NCBI GenBank assembly: GCA_944386835.1
Contig: CALXCQ010000126.1
Location: 1 to 35,248, forward strand
Direction of reading: 5' to 3'
Length of the DNA: 35,248 nucleotides
Source of the DNA: an uncultured Oscillospiraceae bacterium
GTDB taxonomy: Bacteria; Bacillota; Clostridia; Oscillospirales; Oscillospiraceae
Below are positions 13,953 through 21,794 of this stretch, piece by piece. A program made the position numbers and the translations under genes. The notes beneath the pieces are model-generated. The model saw nothing but the letters and a program-made list of their open reading frames with translations. It was not told where the DNA came from and did not search any database. Every line of letters starts with the position of its first letter. Positions within the stretch are counted from its first letter, which is position 1.

Positions 13953-15503
13953 TTAGCCATTTTTTTCACAGGGTTTATCATAGTCACCATTGTAGCTGGT
14001 ACCGTGGGGTATGGTATAGGACCAGTCATGCAGTTTTTCCGCACAAGTCAGTTCTCCATCGCACACATCCAGAAGTTTTTCATACAGCCTTAAACCGGCC
14101 TGTTCAATGGTACTCTCTCCCTGAAGTACATCCACGGTAGAGAAATCAATCATTTCTCCCAGGTTCTGACTGGTATTGGGATTGGCGGTTAATTTGATGC
14201 AAGGCATCACTGCATTGCCAATGGGGGTGCCCCGACCAGTGGTGAAAAAGCACACATGGGCCCCGGACATGGAAAAATTAGTTGTATGGTAGGCATCGTT
14301 GGCACCCTGCGGCTGATTGATCCCCCATACACCGCGTCCCTGAGGAATTTCGCCCGGCTCCATAATATACCGGAGTTTTCCATGGCCATAGACCATGCCG
14401 GTGCCTGTATCCTTTTCTGTCTGGGTTGTTAAACCGCCGGCTTTATTCCCCGGTAAAAGGTTGAAGCTGCTAACGCCTTTGCCGGAGCGGGCAATGGTAT
14501 CTTCATTGATGCGCTGATTGATTGCCACCACCTGGCGGGCAATTTCCAGCGTGGAGGCTCTGTAGGCAAAACGCCCAAGTCCCTCACTGCTGACAATGGT
14601 ACCGCCCCAGCTGTCGTGAATATCCAGAGCATCTCCCGCTACCGGGTTGGATGCCACACCGGAAGTCCAGTCGCTGCCACCGTTATAAGCACACAGAACC
14701 AATCCGTCAATTGGGCAGGGAACCCGTTCTTGCTCTGACGCTCGTTGCTGCATCCCTTTTACAAGTTCAATGCCTTTTTCAATGACTTTTGTCTGACCTC
14801 CATCGGTCTGAATACACAGCTGATGGACTTCCTTGCCATGTTTGCCAATTTCATCGGCAATATCCTGGGGGTCCGCCTGTTGGCAGCCCAGGCTTAAAAG
14901 CAATACCCCATAAACATTGGGATGAATTCCGGCGGAAACAAAACCCTGTCGGGTCCGGGCAAACCGCTCGGCAAATTCGCCGCAGGCTGCTTCTACCACA
15001 ATGGCTGGAATATCTCCACAAGCCCCGGCAATTTTTTGGGCTGCCGTATTGGAACACTGTACCAGAGAAATCACAATCACGTAGTTCCGGATGCCAAACC
15101 GACCGTCAGCACGGGGATAACCCATCACCATCTGGCGACTCAGGGCCGGAGCTTGGGATTTGTAGGGACGGGTATGATAGTCAAATTGAATCTCTCCTGA
15201 TAAAATCTGCTCCCGCTGTTTGGCCAAAAGTTCTTCCGTAATATCTAATACGTTGTGACAGTGGACCCATTGACCTGGTGTAATATCCTGGTCTGCCAAA
15301 CCAATGGGTATCCCAAATTTTACTACCGGTTCTCCTTTGGCCATTGCCTGAAACGCAGCTTTATGCCCTTGGGGAATGTCCTGGGTCACTACAACCCCTG
15401 CTTGTTTTCCCTTATCATAGAGCCAATCGCCGGCTTTTGCCGCTTCTACCGCAACAAGAACCGTATCTGCCTCATTTACCAAAAGTCCCAGTTTGGTTGC
15501 CAT
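13953..15503 (-). CDS. UxaA family dehydratase (altronate-type), paralogue 1
   Basis: 516-residue enzyme of the altronate/galactarate dehydratase family. The start is the ATG at 15501-15503 after AGAGGG. Domains: an N-terminal SAF domain (about 1-95) with the metal-site motif WVHCHN (79-84), then the large dehydratase domain (about 125-510) with GRFGIRNYV, GCQQADPQD, KAGGLTT, and FTTGRGTPIGNAVMPCIK. Known members dehydrate altronate or galactarate using Fe or Mn. No uronate catabolic genes lie nearby, so the substrate is open. The C-terminus (LHDWSYTIPHGTSYNGDY) and a 138-residue central block (127-264) are nearly the same as in paralogue 2, while the rest differs strongly. It has its own promoter at 15541-15569. 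Confidence 0.85.
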   Translation of the reverse strand: MATKLGLLVNEADTVLVAVEAAKAGDWLYDKGKQAGVVVTQDIPQGHKAAFQAMAKGEPVVKFGIPIGLADQDITPGQWVHCHNVLDITEELLAKQREQILSGEIQFDYHTRPYKSQAPALSRQMVMGYPRADGRFGIRNYVIVISLVQCSNTAAQKIAGACGDIPAIVVEAACGEFAERFARTRQGFVSAGIHPNVYGVLLLSLGCQQADPQDIADEIGKHGKEVHQLCIQTDGGQTKVIEKGIELVKGMQQRASEQERVPCPIDGLVLCAYNGGSDWTSGVASNPVAGDALDIHDSWGGTIVSSEGLGRFAYRASTLEIARQVVAINQRINEDTIARSGKGVSSFNLLPGNKAGGLTTQTEKDTGTGMVYGHGKLRYIMEPGEIPQGRGVWGINQPQGANDAYHTTNFSMSGAHVCFFTTGRGTPIGNAVMPCIKLTANPNTSQNLGEMIDFSTVDVLQGESTIEQAGLRLYEKLLDVCDGELTCAEKLHDWSYTIPHGTSYNGDYDKPCEKNG

Positions 15504-15540
15504 TGTAAACCCTCTTTCTCCGGCGGTTCCGGTTTTTTTC

Positions 15541-15569
15541 AGTATACTATGGCCCCAATTGTCCTGCAA
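15541..15569 (-). promoter_or_regulatory. Promoter of UxaA paralogue 1
   Basis: On the minus strand TTGCAG (15564-15569), a 17-base spacer and TATACT (15541-15546), about 38 bases before the ATG. Confidence 0.75.
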
Positions 15570-15591
15570 TATGGATACTCTGAAAAACTGC

Positions 15592-15615
15592 CCAAACTTA
15601 CGCTTGTAAGTTTGG
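15592..15615. repeat. Ten-base-pair perfect hairpin
   Basis: CCAAACTTAC (15592-15601) and GTAAGTTTGG (15606-15615), loop GCTT. It lies at the junction between the paralogue-1 promoter and the decayed segment and has no adjoining T-run on the plus strand. It may be a terminator relic or the end of an inserted element. Confidence 0.5.
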
Positions 15616-15976
15616 TGGGAAGTACTGTACTCTTATCCATGCTTTTACTCAGAATTTTTTTCTGCACTGCTCCTCCCCACTACCATTCAACACGTTTTCT
15701 TTGTGCTCATCCTCTCGGTTTTTGCTTCGTGTCATACGCTGTATCTGCCAGTGGGGCGTACCTTTTGTATCGTTATTTTATGTCAGCAATCCGGACTTGT
15801 CCTTTGCATCTTATTCATTTGGGCGATTGTGGATTCCACTTTTACACCCATCGGCTTTGCTGCAGTACGGTATCCATTCGGTACCGGCTGGATACCGGTT
15901 GTCTGCCCGCTGCGCATCGGCTATGTGCCGACTGTGTATCCCGGTACACACAGTACGTCGGTTGTTTGTCCACTGT
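15616..15976. other. Decayed or non-coding segment
   Basis: No credible gene. One plus-strand frame is strongly hydrophobic (ALLLPTTIQHVFFVLILS, then FCIVILCQQSGLVLCILF), as if it were part of a lost membrane protein, but it has no start signal and ends in compositionally odd sequence. It leads directly into the sigma-factor remnant. Confidence 0.35.
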
Positions 15977-16110
15977 GGCTTTGGTAACCTTTTCCGGAAT
16001 TCCTTCAAAGAAAAGTTATTGAAGAAAGAAGACTTTTTGGAAAGACGGAGAGTTGTGCGCGTGTCACTTATCATCGGGCAAAAATAAAAATCAAGGAGGA
16101 TTTGCAATGA
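15977..16110 (+). pseudogene. Remnant of an ECF sigma factor (C-terminal end)
   Basis: The last 25 codons (16033-16107, then TGA) read LFGKTESCARVTYHRAKIKI followed by KEDLQ, which is the typical end of region 4 of ECF sigma factors (compare GKTES-ARVT-YRAK-K-KE). Just upstream, in another frame, FGNL (15980-15991) and SFKE (16001-16012) are the preceding part of the same helix-turn-helix, so at least one frameshift and a short insertion lie between. Nothing of regions 2 and 3 remains. The stop overlaps the start of the anti-sigma gene as ATGA, the usual sigma/anti-sigma arrangement. The gene cannot make a working sigma factor. Confidence 0.65.
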
Positions 16111-16832
16111 GTAAACAATGTAAAATTATTGAAGATCTGCTTCCTTTGTACCACGACGGTGTATGCTCTGAAGAGAGCAAGCAGCTGGTTGAAGAGCACC
16201 TTTCTCAATGTGAAGAATGCAGCAACTTGCTCGATAAAATAGATGGTGAGATTGTATCTCCCACGAAAGACGAAGAATGGAAACTGTTGGAGGGCATCAG
16301 CAAAGCTGTTCGTAAAGGAAGGAAAAAAGCTTTCATAACAGGTATTTCGATTACTCTGGCCGCCGTTTTACTGTTGTTTGCAGGTCTAAGTACCTGGTGG
16401 TATTGCCATGAGTACAGTTACTACTCTGCATTTGCGGAAGGTCAAACGCCTGCATTGGTTGAAGCAAATATGAAAAATGGCATTAAGCCGACGGAAATAT
16501 ATACTTGATACGATGACACTTACCAATATACGGTAACCGTTCCGGATTTCTTGGACATTGGTGGCTTCGCAGGTATGTCGCGGTTGGATAATAACGAAAC
16601 CAAAACGATTGAGTTAGCAACAACAAGATGGGACAACAAAAAATACATTTTCCACATTTTTATAAATGATGCGGACGAAATACGTTATTTCATTGTCGAT
16701 GATAAACTCAATTTGTACGGAAATTATTCCGAAGAACAGATCAAAACAATACAGGAAGAATTCAACGAGTACAAGGAAATCGTTCAAGAACTTATGCAGG
16801 ATGCGATTGCAATGTGGCCTTTTATCGCGTAA
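16107..16832 (+). pseudogene. Zinc-finger anti-sigma factor with in-frame TGA
   Basis: The start ATG (16107) follows AAGGAGGATTTGCA. The N-terminus CKIIEDLLPLYHDGVCSEES and EEHLSQCEEC form the zf-HC2 anti-sigma domain (H/C ligands), followed by one membrane helix (about residues 75-95, ITLAAVLLLFAGLSTWWY) and an extracellular domain. The frame is broken by a TGA at 16506-16508 (codon 134) and continues open in the same frame to a TAA at 16830-16832; the downstream part (VTVPDFLDIGG, then IFHIFINDADEIRYFIVDDK) is clearly the rest of the same protein, about 241 residues in all. With its sigma factor destroyed, a simple nonsense mutation is the best reading. The sequence is more AT-rich than its neighbours, suggesting acquisition. 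Confidence 0.75.
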
Positions 16833-17061
16833 TCATTGAAATCAATAGCAGACGCAACCGATCCAGTCAACGGTCTCAATAAACGGGCTGCACCCATCTT
16901 TGGCAAAAGGAAAAACGGGCCTTACTTAGATGTGAGTGGGAAAGCATGCTCTTTCCCTTCCTATAAAACAGCGGGCTGGAATTCCCTTTGCCAGATGATT
17001 GGTAGTAGAAAAAGACAAACGGATTGCCAAAACCAGCTCCCGATGGACGAGTAACCAGGTA
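16833..17061. other. Non-coding segment between remnants
   Basis: No frame gives a recognisable protein and no ribosome site leads into an ORF. It probably belongs to the same decayed insertion as the flanking remnants. Confidence 0.4.
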
Positions 17062-17258
17062 GCTACTGTCAAAGCCGAAAAATTTATGGGTATTGTCCAC
17101 AGCACCTTGCCTTTGAAGAATTTATCCCCACTCTCTTGTGGGAAATGGTTAAGAAAATCGTAGTGTATGCGTGCAGTTACCATCAGAACGGCACCTGCAG
17201 GCAGGTCATTGAGATCTATTACAACTTTGTCGGCAAGATTGACTTGCCGCCCGAATAA
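17062..17258 (+). pseudogene. 3' remnant of a large serine recombinase (DUF4368-type end)
   Basis: Two adjacent frames together give the usual C-terminus of Tn4451/Tn916-like large serine recombinases of Clostridia: KAEKFMGIV (17071-17097), then after a frameshift near 17100 FEEFIPTLLWEMVKKIVVY (from 17112), and CRQVIEIYYNFVGKIDLPPE followed by TAA (17256-17258). Catalytic and DNA-binding domains are absent. It is a scar of a transposon or integrative element, which probably brought in the neighbouring sigma/anti-sigma genes. Recognition is from the family's end motif by eye. Confidence 0.6.
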
Positions 17259-17345
17259 CCTCCCGACTTATCCGGCACAGTCGACCCGCGCCGGATAGAA
17301 ACGGAAAATTTTTTCACTTCTATTGTTTCTTTATTACACGCAGGC

Positions 17346-17378
17346 AAAATCCCCCGGAGTTTCTCTCCGGGGGATTTT
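17346..17378 (-). terminator. Terminator of UxaA paralogue 2
   Basis: A fourteen-base-pair perfect stem, AAAATCCCCCGGAG (17346-17359) with CTCCGGGGGATTTT (17365-17378), starting seven bases after the stop codon. It is symmetrical and can act both ways. Confidence 0.9.
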
Positions 17379-17384
17379 ACCATC

Positions 17385-18938
17385 TTATTCTGTCTTACAG
17401 GGTTTTTCGTAGTCACCATTATAGCTGGTACCATGGGGAATCGTATAGGACCAGTCATGGAGTTTTTCCGAACAAGTCAACTCACCGTCGCAAATGTCCA
17501 AAATCTTTTCATACAGCTCCAGGCCTGCTTCTTCCACGCTCTTTTCTCCCCGCAAAACCGGCGCAGCATTGTAATCAAAGAATTCCTGCAAATTTGCATA
17601 GGTTACTGGGTTACCGGTTACTTTCACACTGGGCATGACCGCATTGCCAATGGGATTGCCGCGGCCGGTTGTGAACAGGCACAAATGGTTACCTGCCATT
17701 GCCTGGGTCGTTACCGCATAGGAGTCATTTGCGCCCTGCGGCTGATTGACACTGTAGCAGCCAGGTCCGGGAGGAATTTCACCAGGCATAATAATTTTCC
17801 GGACTTTGGCATGTCCACCAGTTTTTTCACTTCCCAAATTCTTTTCCGTCAACGTGGTCAAACCGCCGGCTTTGTTACCCGGCGTGGGATTCACTTCACT
17901 CAGTCCCTTCCCGGAACGGGCCGTGCAGTCCTCGTTAAACCGACGGCCAATTTCCAGCATTTCCAGCGCAACTTCCAGGCTGGCTGCTTTGGCAGGCTTT
18001 CCACCCCGGCCGCCGCCGCCGACAATAATACCGCCAACCACATCATGGACATCCAGGGCATCCCCTACCACCGGGTTGGCAGACAGTCCAGAAGTCCAGT
18101 CACTGCCGCCGTTGTAGCCACCTAATTGCAGCCCTGTAATAGGACAGGGAACCCGCTTTTGTTCTGCCGCCCGCTGCTGCATGCCTTTAACGATTTCAAT
18201 ACCCTTTTCAATGACCTTCGTCTGGCCGCCGTCTGTCTGGATGCACAGCTGGTGGACTTCCTTGCCGTATTTGGCAATTTCATCGGCAATATCCTGGGGA
18301 TCTGCCTGTTGGCAACCCAGGCTTAAAAGCAGAACGCCGTAGACATTGGGATGGATTCCCGCGGAAATAAAGCCCTGCCGGGTCCGGGCAAACCGCTCGG
18401 CAAATTCGCCGCAGGCTGCTTCTACCACAATAGCGGGAATATCTCCACAGCCCAAAGCAATTTTTTGGGCTGCTGTATTGGAACACTGTACTAAAGAAAT
18501 CACAATCACATAGTTCCGAATGCCAAACCGGCCGTCAGCGCGGGGGTAGCCCATGATCGTTTCTCTGGAAAGCTTGGGCTTCTCAGTTTTGTAAGGGGCT
18601 GTGGTAAAGGTCATAGCATCTTTTCCACCATTGAGTACCCGCTCCCGTTCCTGGGCAATCAGTTCTTCTGTAATATCCAATTCATTGTGATCGTGAACCC
18701 AATCACCCTTGTGAATATCACATTTAGCAAGTCCTACCGTTGTACCGTATTTGATAACAGGCTCGCCTTTGGCAATATCCCGACGGGCAATTTTATGACC
18801 CTGCTTGATGAATTCGTTGGCAACTACCCCTTCATCGATCAGGGCCACATAGGCCATTTCCCCTTTTTCAATGTTTTCAATTGCACAGATCACATTGTCG
18901 TCTTTGTTGACCAGCATCGCCACTTTTTTTACGCCCAT
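17385..18938 (-). CDS. UxaA family dehydratase (altronate-type), paralogue 2
   Basis: 517-residue enzyme with the same domain order as paralogue 1: SAF domain with WVHDHN (80-85), then the dehydratase domain with GRFGIRNYV, GCQQADPQD, KAGGLTT and FTTGRGNPIGNAVMPSVK. The start is the ATG at 18936-18938 after AAAGGGGAGCGTT; the longer open frame upstream is 5' leader. Residues 129-266 differ from paralogue 1 at only about eight positions, whereas the SAF domain and the later catalytic domain are roughly half identical. Different substrates or a heteromeric enzyme are both possible. It is transcribed from a promoter inside the end of the exporter gene, with a leader of about 170 bases. Confidence 0.85.
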   Translation of the reverse strand: MGVKKVAMLVNKDDNVICAIENIEKGEMAYVALIDEGVVANEFIKQGHKIARRDIAKGEPVIKYGTTVGLAKCDIHKGDWVHDHNELDITEELIAQERERVLNGGKDAMTFTTAPYKTEKPKLSRETIMGYPRADGRFGIRNYVIVISLVQCSNTAAQKIALGCGDIPAIVVEAACGEFAERFARTRQGFISAGIHPNVYGVLLLSLGCQQADPQDIADEIAKYGKEVHQLCIQTDGGQTKVIEKGIEIVKGMQQRAAEQKRVPCPITGLQLGGYNGGSDWTSGLSANPVVGDALDVHDVVGGIIVGGGGRGGKPAKAASLEVALEMLEIGRRFNEDCTARSGKGLSEVNPTPGNKAGGLTTLTEKNLGSEKTGGHAKVRKIIMPGEIPPGPGCYSVNQPQGANDSYAVTTQAMAGNHLCLFTTGRGNPIGNAVMPSVKVTGNPVTYANLQEFFDYNAAPVLRGEKSVEEAGLELYEKILDICDGELTCSEKLHDWSYTIPHGTSYNGDYEKPCKTE

Positions 18939-19108
18939 AACGCTCCCCTTTCCAGCCTCAGGCTGATAAAATCCATGCTTTTTGCTTCCCCACTTTTGTA
19001 ATGAGGGACAGTTTCCATTGTGGTGCTTTTTCTCGCTTCTATTCCGGCAAATTTGGTATTTCTCACCTCTGTTAGGTGTAGGGAATCCCACACAACTGTG
19101 CCGGTATT
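18939..19108 (-). promoter_or_regulatory. Long 5' leader of UxaA paralogue 2
   Basis: Between the promoter and the ATG lie about 170 transcribed bases, long for this genome. On the minus strand it contains GTGTGGG-ATT-CCCTACAC (a seven-pair stem with one bulge), an overlapping CACCT-AACAG-AGGTG, and CAGCC-TGA-GGCTG next to the ribosome site. Overlapping stems are what a regulatory leader would show, but I recognise no riboswitch class. Confidence 0.35.
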
Positions 19109-19114
19109 GTTGTC

Positions 19115-19143
19115 ATTATATCATACCTTGGATTTTCTGGCAA
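19115..19143 (-). promoter_or_regulatory. Promoter of UxaA paralogue 2
   Basis: On the minus strand TTGCCA (19138-19143), a 17-base spacer and TATAAT (19115-19120). It lies over the last codons of the small exporter gene. Confidence 0.75.
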
Positions 19144-19576
19144 TGCCAAGGCCTGCCAGTCTGCGCAGCCATTTCTGAGGTATTTCAGAGCCGGCCAGAA
19201 TTCCCAAAGCGATGGCACCTGCCGATGCCAGCGCTTCCAGCCCTTTGGCAGCAAAAAGTTCCCGTTCCCCCACCATGAGATAATAAGCGGTATAATAAAT
19301 CCCAGCGCCAGGAACGAGAGGGAAAATCCCTGTGACAATCAGCACCGTGGAAGGCAGACACAGACCGATGGCCATAAGCCGGCTGTAGAGAGTCAGTCCT
19401 GCAGAGGCTATGACCGTAGCTAAAAACAGTGAGCCTCCCAATGCCTGACCTAACAAATACAGGCCCCAACTCAGACCTCCCGCCAGGGCACAGGGTAAAT
19501 AACTCCTTCCGGGGACATGGAACAATACTCCAAAGGCCGCAACACCTAACATGGCAGCCAATACTTGCCATATCAC
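19121..19576 (-). CDS. Threonine/serine exporter, small membrane subunit (YjjB/ThrE_2-like)
   Basis: 151-residue protein with about four to five membrane segments, matching the C-terminal half of ThrE (separate YjjB-type subunit). Landmarks are LFHVPGRSYLPCALAGGLSW and the loop FPLVPGAGIYYTAYYLM (compare the IPLVPG motif of the partner). I start it at the GTG at 19574-19576, which overlaps the partner's TGA (GTGA) and follows AGGAGGTG; the ORF can be extended upstream, but that part reads as polar out-of-frame sequence of the partner. The two subunits should form one inner-membrane exporter of small amino acids or dicarboxylates. Confidence 0.8.
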   Translation of the reverse strand: MIWQVLAAMLGVAAFGVLFHVPGRSYLPCALAGGLSWGLYLLGQALGGSLFLATVIASAGLTLYSRLMAIGLCLPSTVLIVTGIFPLVPGAGIYYTAYYLMVGERELFAAKGLEALASAGAIALGILAGSEIPQKWLRRLAGLGIARKSKV

Positions 19577-20346
19577 AAGAAAACACCTCCTTGTATCTGT
19601 CTGACCAGCATGATCGCACCTACCACACCAAGTGCAATACAAACTGCCGTTAATAAAGCGTCTGCCAAGTGAATCAGGCCGGATAAATAATCTCCGTTAA
19701 AAAGTTCCCGAATTCCATTGGTAAACATGACGCCAGGAACCAAGGGAATAATGGCACCAATCACAACCTGATTTAAGTGTAAATTGGGGAATAACCGCAA
19801 CGCAAACACACTCAAAAGCGTTACAAATCCGCTGTGCAAGAGATAGCGGGTAAACTTGGAGGCACCAAAACACCGAAAATTTTGACTCAGTCCCAGAAAA
19901 ATTCCAATGAAAAAAGCGGCTATGGCATCGAAAAAACTGCCGCCAAAAAGATAACAGAAACTGAGGCAGCCCAGACCATAGGCTGCCAGTGTCCCGAGAG
20001 AAGATGCCTCTGGAAGATTCTCGGCTTTTTCCAAGGCACTTCGGGCCTGATCGAAAGATAACTGTCCCTGACACAAACGCCGGGAAATGGTATTGACTGC
20101 ATCAATTCTGTCTAAATGGACACTGCCCAGAGGAACATGGCGGACAAAACTGTAAGGTGTTTCTCCCGATTCATCCACTGTGGCAAAGATACCGTTGGAA
20201 ATTACATAGACCTGCGCGTCTGATACATGGCAATAATTGAGAATATAGGTCATGGTATCCTGTACCCGGTAGATTTCCGCCCCGTTTTTCAGCAAGATTT
20301 CCCCAGCTTTCCCTGCCAGTTCCAACACTTCTTTGTCTGTGGGCAT
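19573..20346 (-). CDS. Threonine/serine exporter, large subunit (YjjP/ThrE-like)
   Basis: 257-residue protein of the ThrE_1/YjjP family. The N-terminal soluble domain (residues about 1-110) has the typical LAGKAGEILLKNGAEIYRVQDTM and VYVISNGIFATV. It is followed by about five membrane helices ending with AIIPLVPGVMFTNGIRELFNGDYLSG, the most conserved segment of the family. Family members export threonine/serine or succinate. It is directly coupled by a four-base overlap to the small subunit downstream. The ATG is preceded by AGAAGGTTAGGAT. A possible promoter (TTGCGC with TACAGT, 17-base spacer) lies about 60 bases upstream. Confidence 0.85.
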   Translation of the reverse strand: MPTDKEVLELAGKAGEILLKNGAEIYRVQDTMTYILNYCHVSDAQVYVISNGIFATVDESGETPYSFVRHVPLGSVHLDRIDAVNTISRRLCQGQLSFDQARSALEKAENLPEASSLGTLAAYGLGCLSFCYLFGGSFFDAIAAFFIGIFLGLSQNFRCFGASKFTRYLLHSGFVTLLSVFALRLFPNLHLNQVVIGAIIPLVPGVMFTNGIRELFNGDYLSGLIHLADALLTAVCIALGVVGAIMLVRQIQGGVFL

Positions 20347-20643
20347 ATCCTAACCTTCTTTCTGGCTATTCGAATATACAGAAAAATATTCATTTATAAC
20401 TGTATCATGCAGTGTTGGGAAGCGCAAGTGTTTTCTCATTTCCTGGTATTCTTGAAAAACAGAGAAAATTTTTCGGCAACGTCAAGTTTTTTAAAAATGG
20501 ACGAGTGCTTTTCAAAGACAAGTTCTTTCCATGAGCAAATATTATTCAAAGAACAGTGTCTTGGAAAGAAACCGTTTTTTCAAAGTTGGTATGTTCTATC
20601 AGGATAGCTGCTTTCCCTGCCATAACCCACCATCTCAACGACA
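20347..20643. other. Intergenic region with one imperfect hairpin
   Basis: No gene seen. GACAAGTTCTTT (20517-20528) and AAAGAACAGTGTC (20548-20560) can pair with a small bulge, but no T-run follows immediately. The left end carries the likely promoter of the exporter genes. Confidence 0.4.
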
Positions 20644-20682
20644 AAAAGCCGCCGCTTCTGCAAAACAGAAACGGCGGCTTTC
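20644..20682 (-). terminator. Terminator of the LUD gene
   Basis: A ten-base GC stem, AAAGCCGCCG (20645-20654) with CGGCGGCTTT (20672-20681), enclosing a second TTCTG/CAGAA stem. On the minus strand it continues into TTTTT. It lies right after the stop at 20688. Confidence 0.9.
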
Positions 20683-20687
20683 GCCAT

Positions 20688-21293
20688 TTAAAAGCCCATA
20701 GGCTCGCCAATGAGTACAAGCTCTGTATCCATACGTTTCATTTTGTGTAAATGGATGACCAGCCCATTACAAATTCGGTCGGGATGGTTGCAGTCATAGC
20801 ACCGGTCGCCCTTTAATGCACAGGGCGTAGTATATCCCTTTCGTTTGGCATTTTTGGGCGCCGCAATGTTGCGGGTGCGCCAAATAGCCTTTTCTAAGGT
20901 GGGCTCTATCTTATTGGTACTGAAAACAAAATAAACCTTTTCATGGCCAAACAAACTGGTCCCAACCCGATTTCCCAAACCGTCCAGATTGACCAGTTCT
21001 CCCGTCTCGCTGGCTCCATTGACCGATAAAAGCAAAACCTCGGTAAAATAAGATTCTTTTGCCTTTTCATCAAACGTCATATCTGCCGGTCGTTTCATGG
21101 GGTGGGTCACCTGATTGTGTTTCTCCAGTCGCTCGTACAGCTTCATGTCCAAAAGAGTTTCGGAATCGCCAAATCCTACAGTCTTTCCGTCAATTTCTCT
21201 GTCCAGATAGTCTGCCGCTTCCTGGGCAGTGGGAAAATAGGAAACCTGATATCCCTTTTTCCGAAAGGCTTCCATTGTGGTCTGCAGATCCAT
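20688..21293 (-). CDS. LUD-domain protein (lactate-utilisation, YkgG/LutC-like)
   Basis: 201-residue protein of the LUD (DUF162) family. The N-terminal region FRKKGYQVSYFPTAQEAADY and GFGDSETLLDM, the middle LLLSVNGASETGELVNLDG with the following GNRVG, and the end CALKGDRCYDCNHPDRICN are all family markers; the last cysteine group is found in many clostridial stand-alone members. LutC-type proteins act with LutA and LutB in lactate oxidation; neither partner is nearby and the exact role of stand-alone members is unknown. I start it at the ATG at 21291-21293, seven bases from GGAGG, rather than the ATG at 21299, which sits almost on the ribosome site. Confidence 0.8.
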   Translation of the reverse strand: MDLQTTMEAFRKKGYQVSYFPTAQEAADYLDREIDGKTVGFGDSETLLDMKLYERLEKHNQVTHPMKRPADMTFDEKAKESYFTEVLLLSVNGASETGELVNLDGLGNRVGTSLFGHEKVYFVFSTNKIEPTLEKAIWRTRNIAAPKNAKRKGYTTPCALKGDRCYDCNHPDRICNGLVIHLHKMKRMDTELVLIGEPMGF

Positions 21294-21318
21294 TGCCATT
21301 CCTCCCTGATTTTGACGC

Positions 21319-21756
21319 TCATTTGAATTTTTGGCTTTCTGCCACTGCTAACTGATCACAGCGGTTATTCTTCGGGTTCTCTGCGTGGCCTTTTACCCAG
21401 TGATATCGCATTTCATGCCTGGCAATCTGCTCCAGAAGGCGTTCCCATAAATCCGCATTGAGCGCCGGCTTTTTATCCCCTTTGACCCAGCCTCGCTTTT
21501 TCCATCCAAAAACCCATCCTTTTTCCAAAGCGTCAATGACATATTTGGAATCGGAATACAGTTCTACGATACACGGTTGATTGAGGATCTGCAGGGCCGA
21601 AATGACCGCAGTCAGCTCCATACGGTTGTTGGTGGTGTTGGCTTCCCCGCCGGAAATCTCCTTTTCCTGGCCGTTATATTCCAGAATTGCCCCCCAACCG
21701 CCTGGACCGGGATTCCCGGAACAAGCGCCGTCGGTGTAAATAGTAACGGTTTTCAT
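21319..21756 (-). CDS. rnhA: Ribonuclease HI
   Basis: 145-residue RNase HI, which cuts the RNA strand of RNA-DNA hybrids such as R-loops and primers. All four catalytic carboxylates are visible: Asp in [14 protein letters not shown], Glu in NRMELTAV, Asp in LYSDSKYV, and the last Asp in NNRCDQLA, with the basic handle region [12 protein letters not shown] and the [12 protein letters not shown] loop. The start is the ATG at 21754-21756 (MKTVTIY...) after GGGAGGAATCAT. It lies 38 bases after gyrA and may be read from the same transcript. Confidence 0.95.
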   Translation of the reverse strand: MKTVTIYTDGACSGNPGPGGWGAILEYNGQEKEISGGEANTTNNRMELTAVISALQILNQPCIVELYSDSKYVIDALEKGWVFGWKKRGWVKGDKKPALNADLWERLLEQIARHEMRYHWVKGHAENPKNNRCDQLAVAESQKFK

Positions 21757-21794
21757 ATGATTCCTCCCGACGGATTTCAAAGGGAAATCCGTCC

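Noticed and set aside
15703..15987. 94-codon hydrophobic open frame as a membrane-protein gene
   Set aside because: No start signal, odd composition in the second half, and it runs into the sigma-factor remnant; treated as decayed DNA.
16506..16508. Selenocysteine TGA in the anti-sigma gene
   Set aside because: The codon is not in a redox motif, no stem-loop of the bacterial SECIS type is evident right after it, and the partner sigma gene is already destroyed, so a nonsense mutation is simpler.
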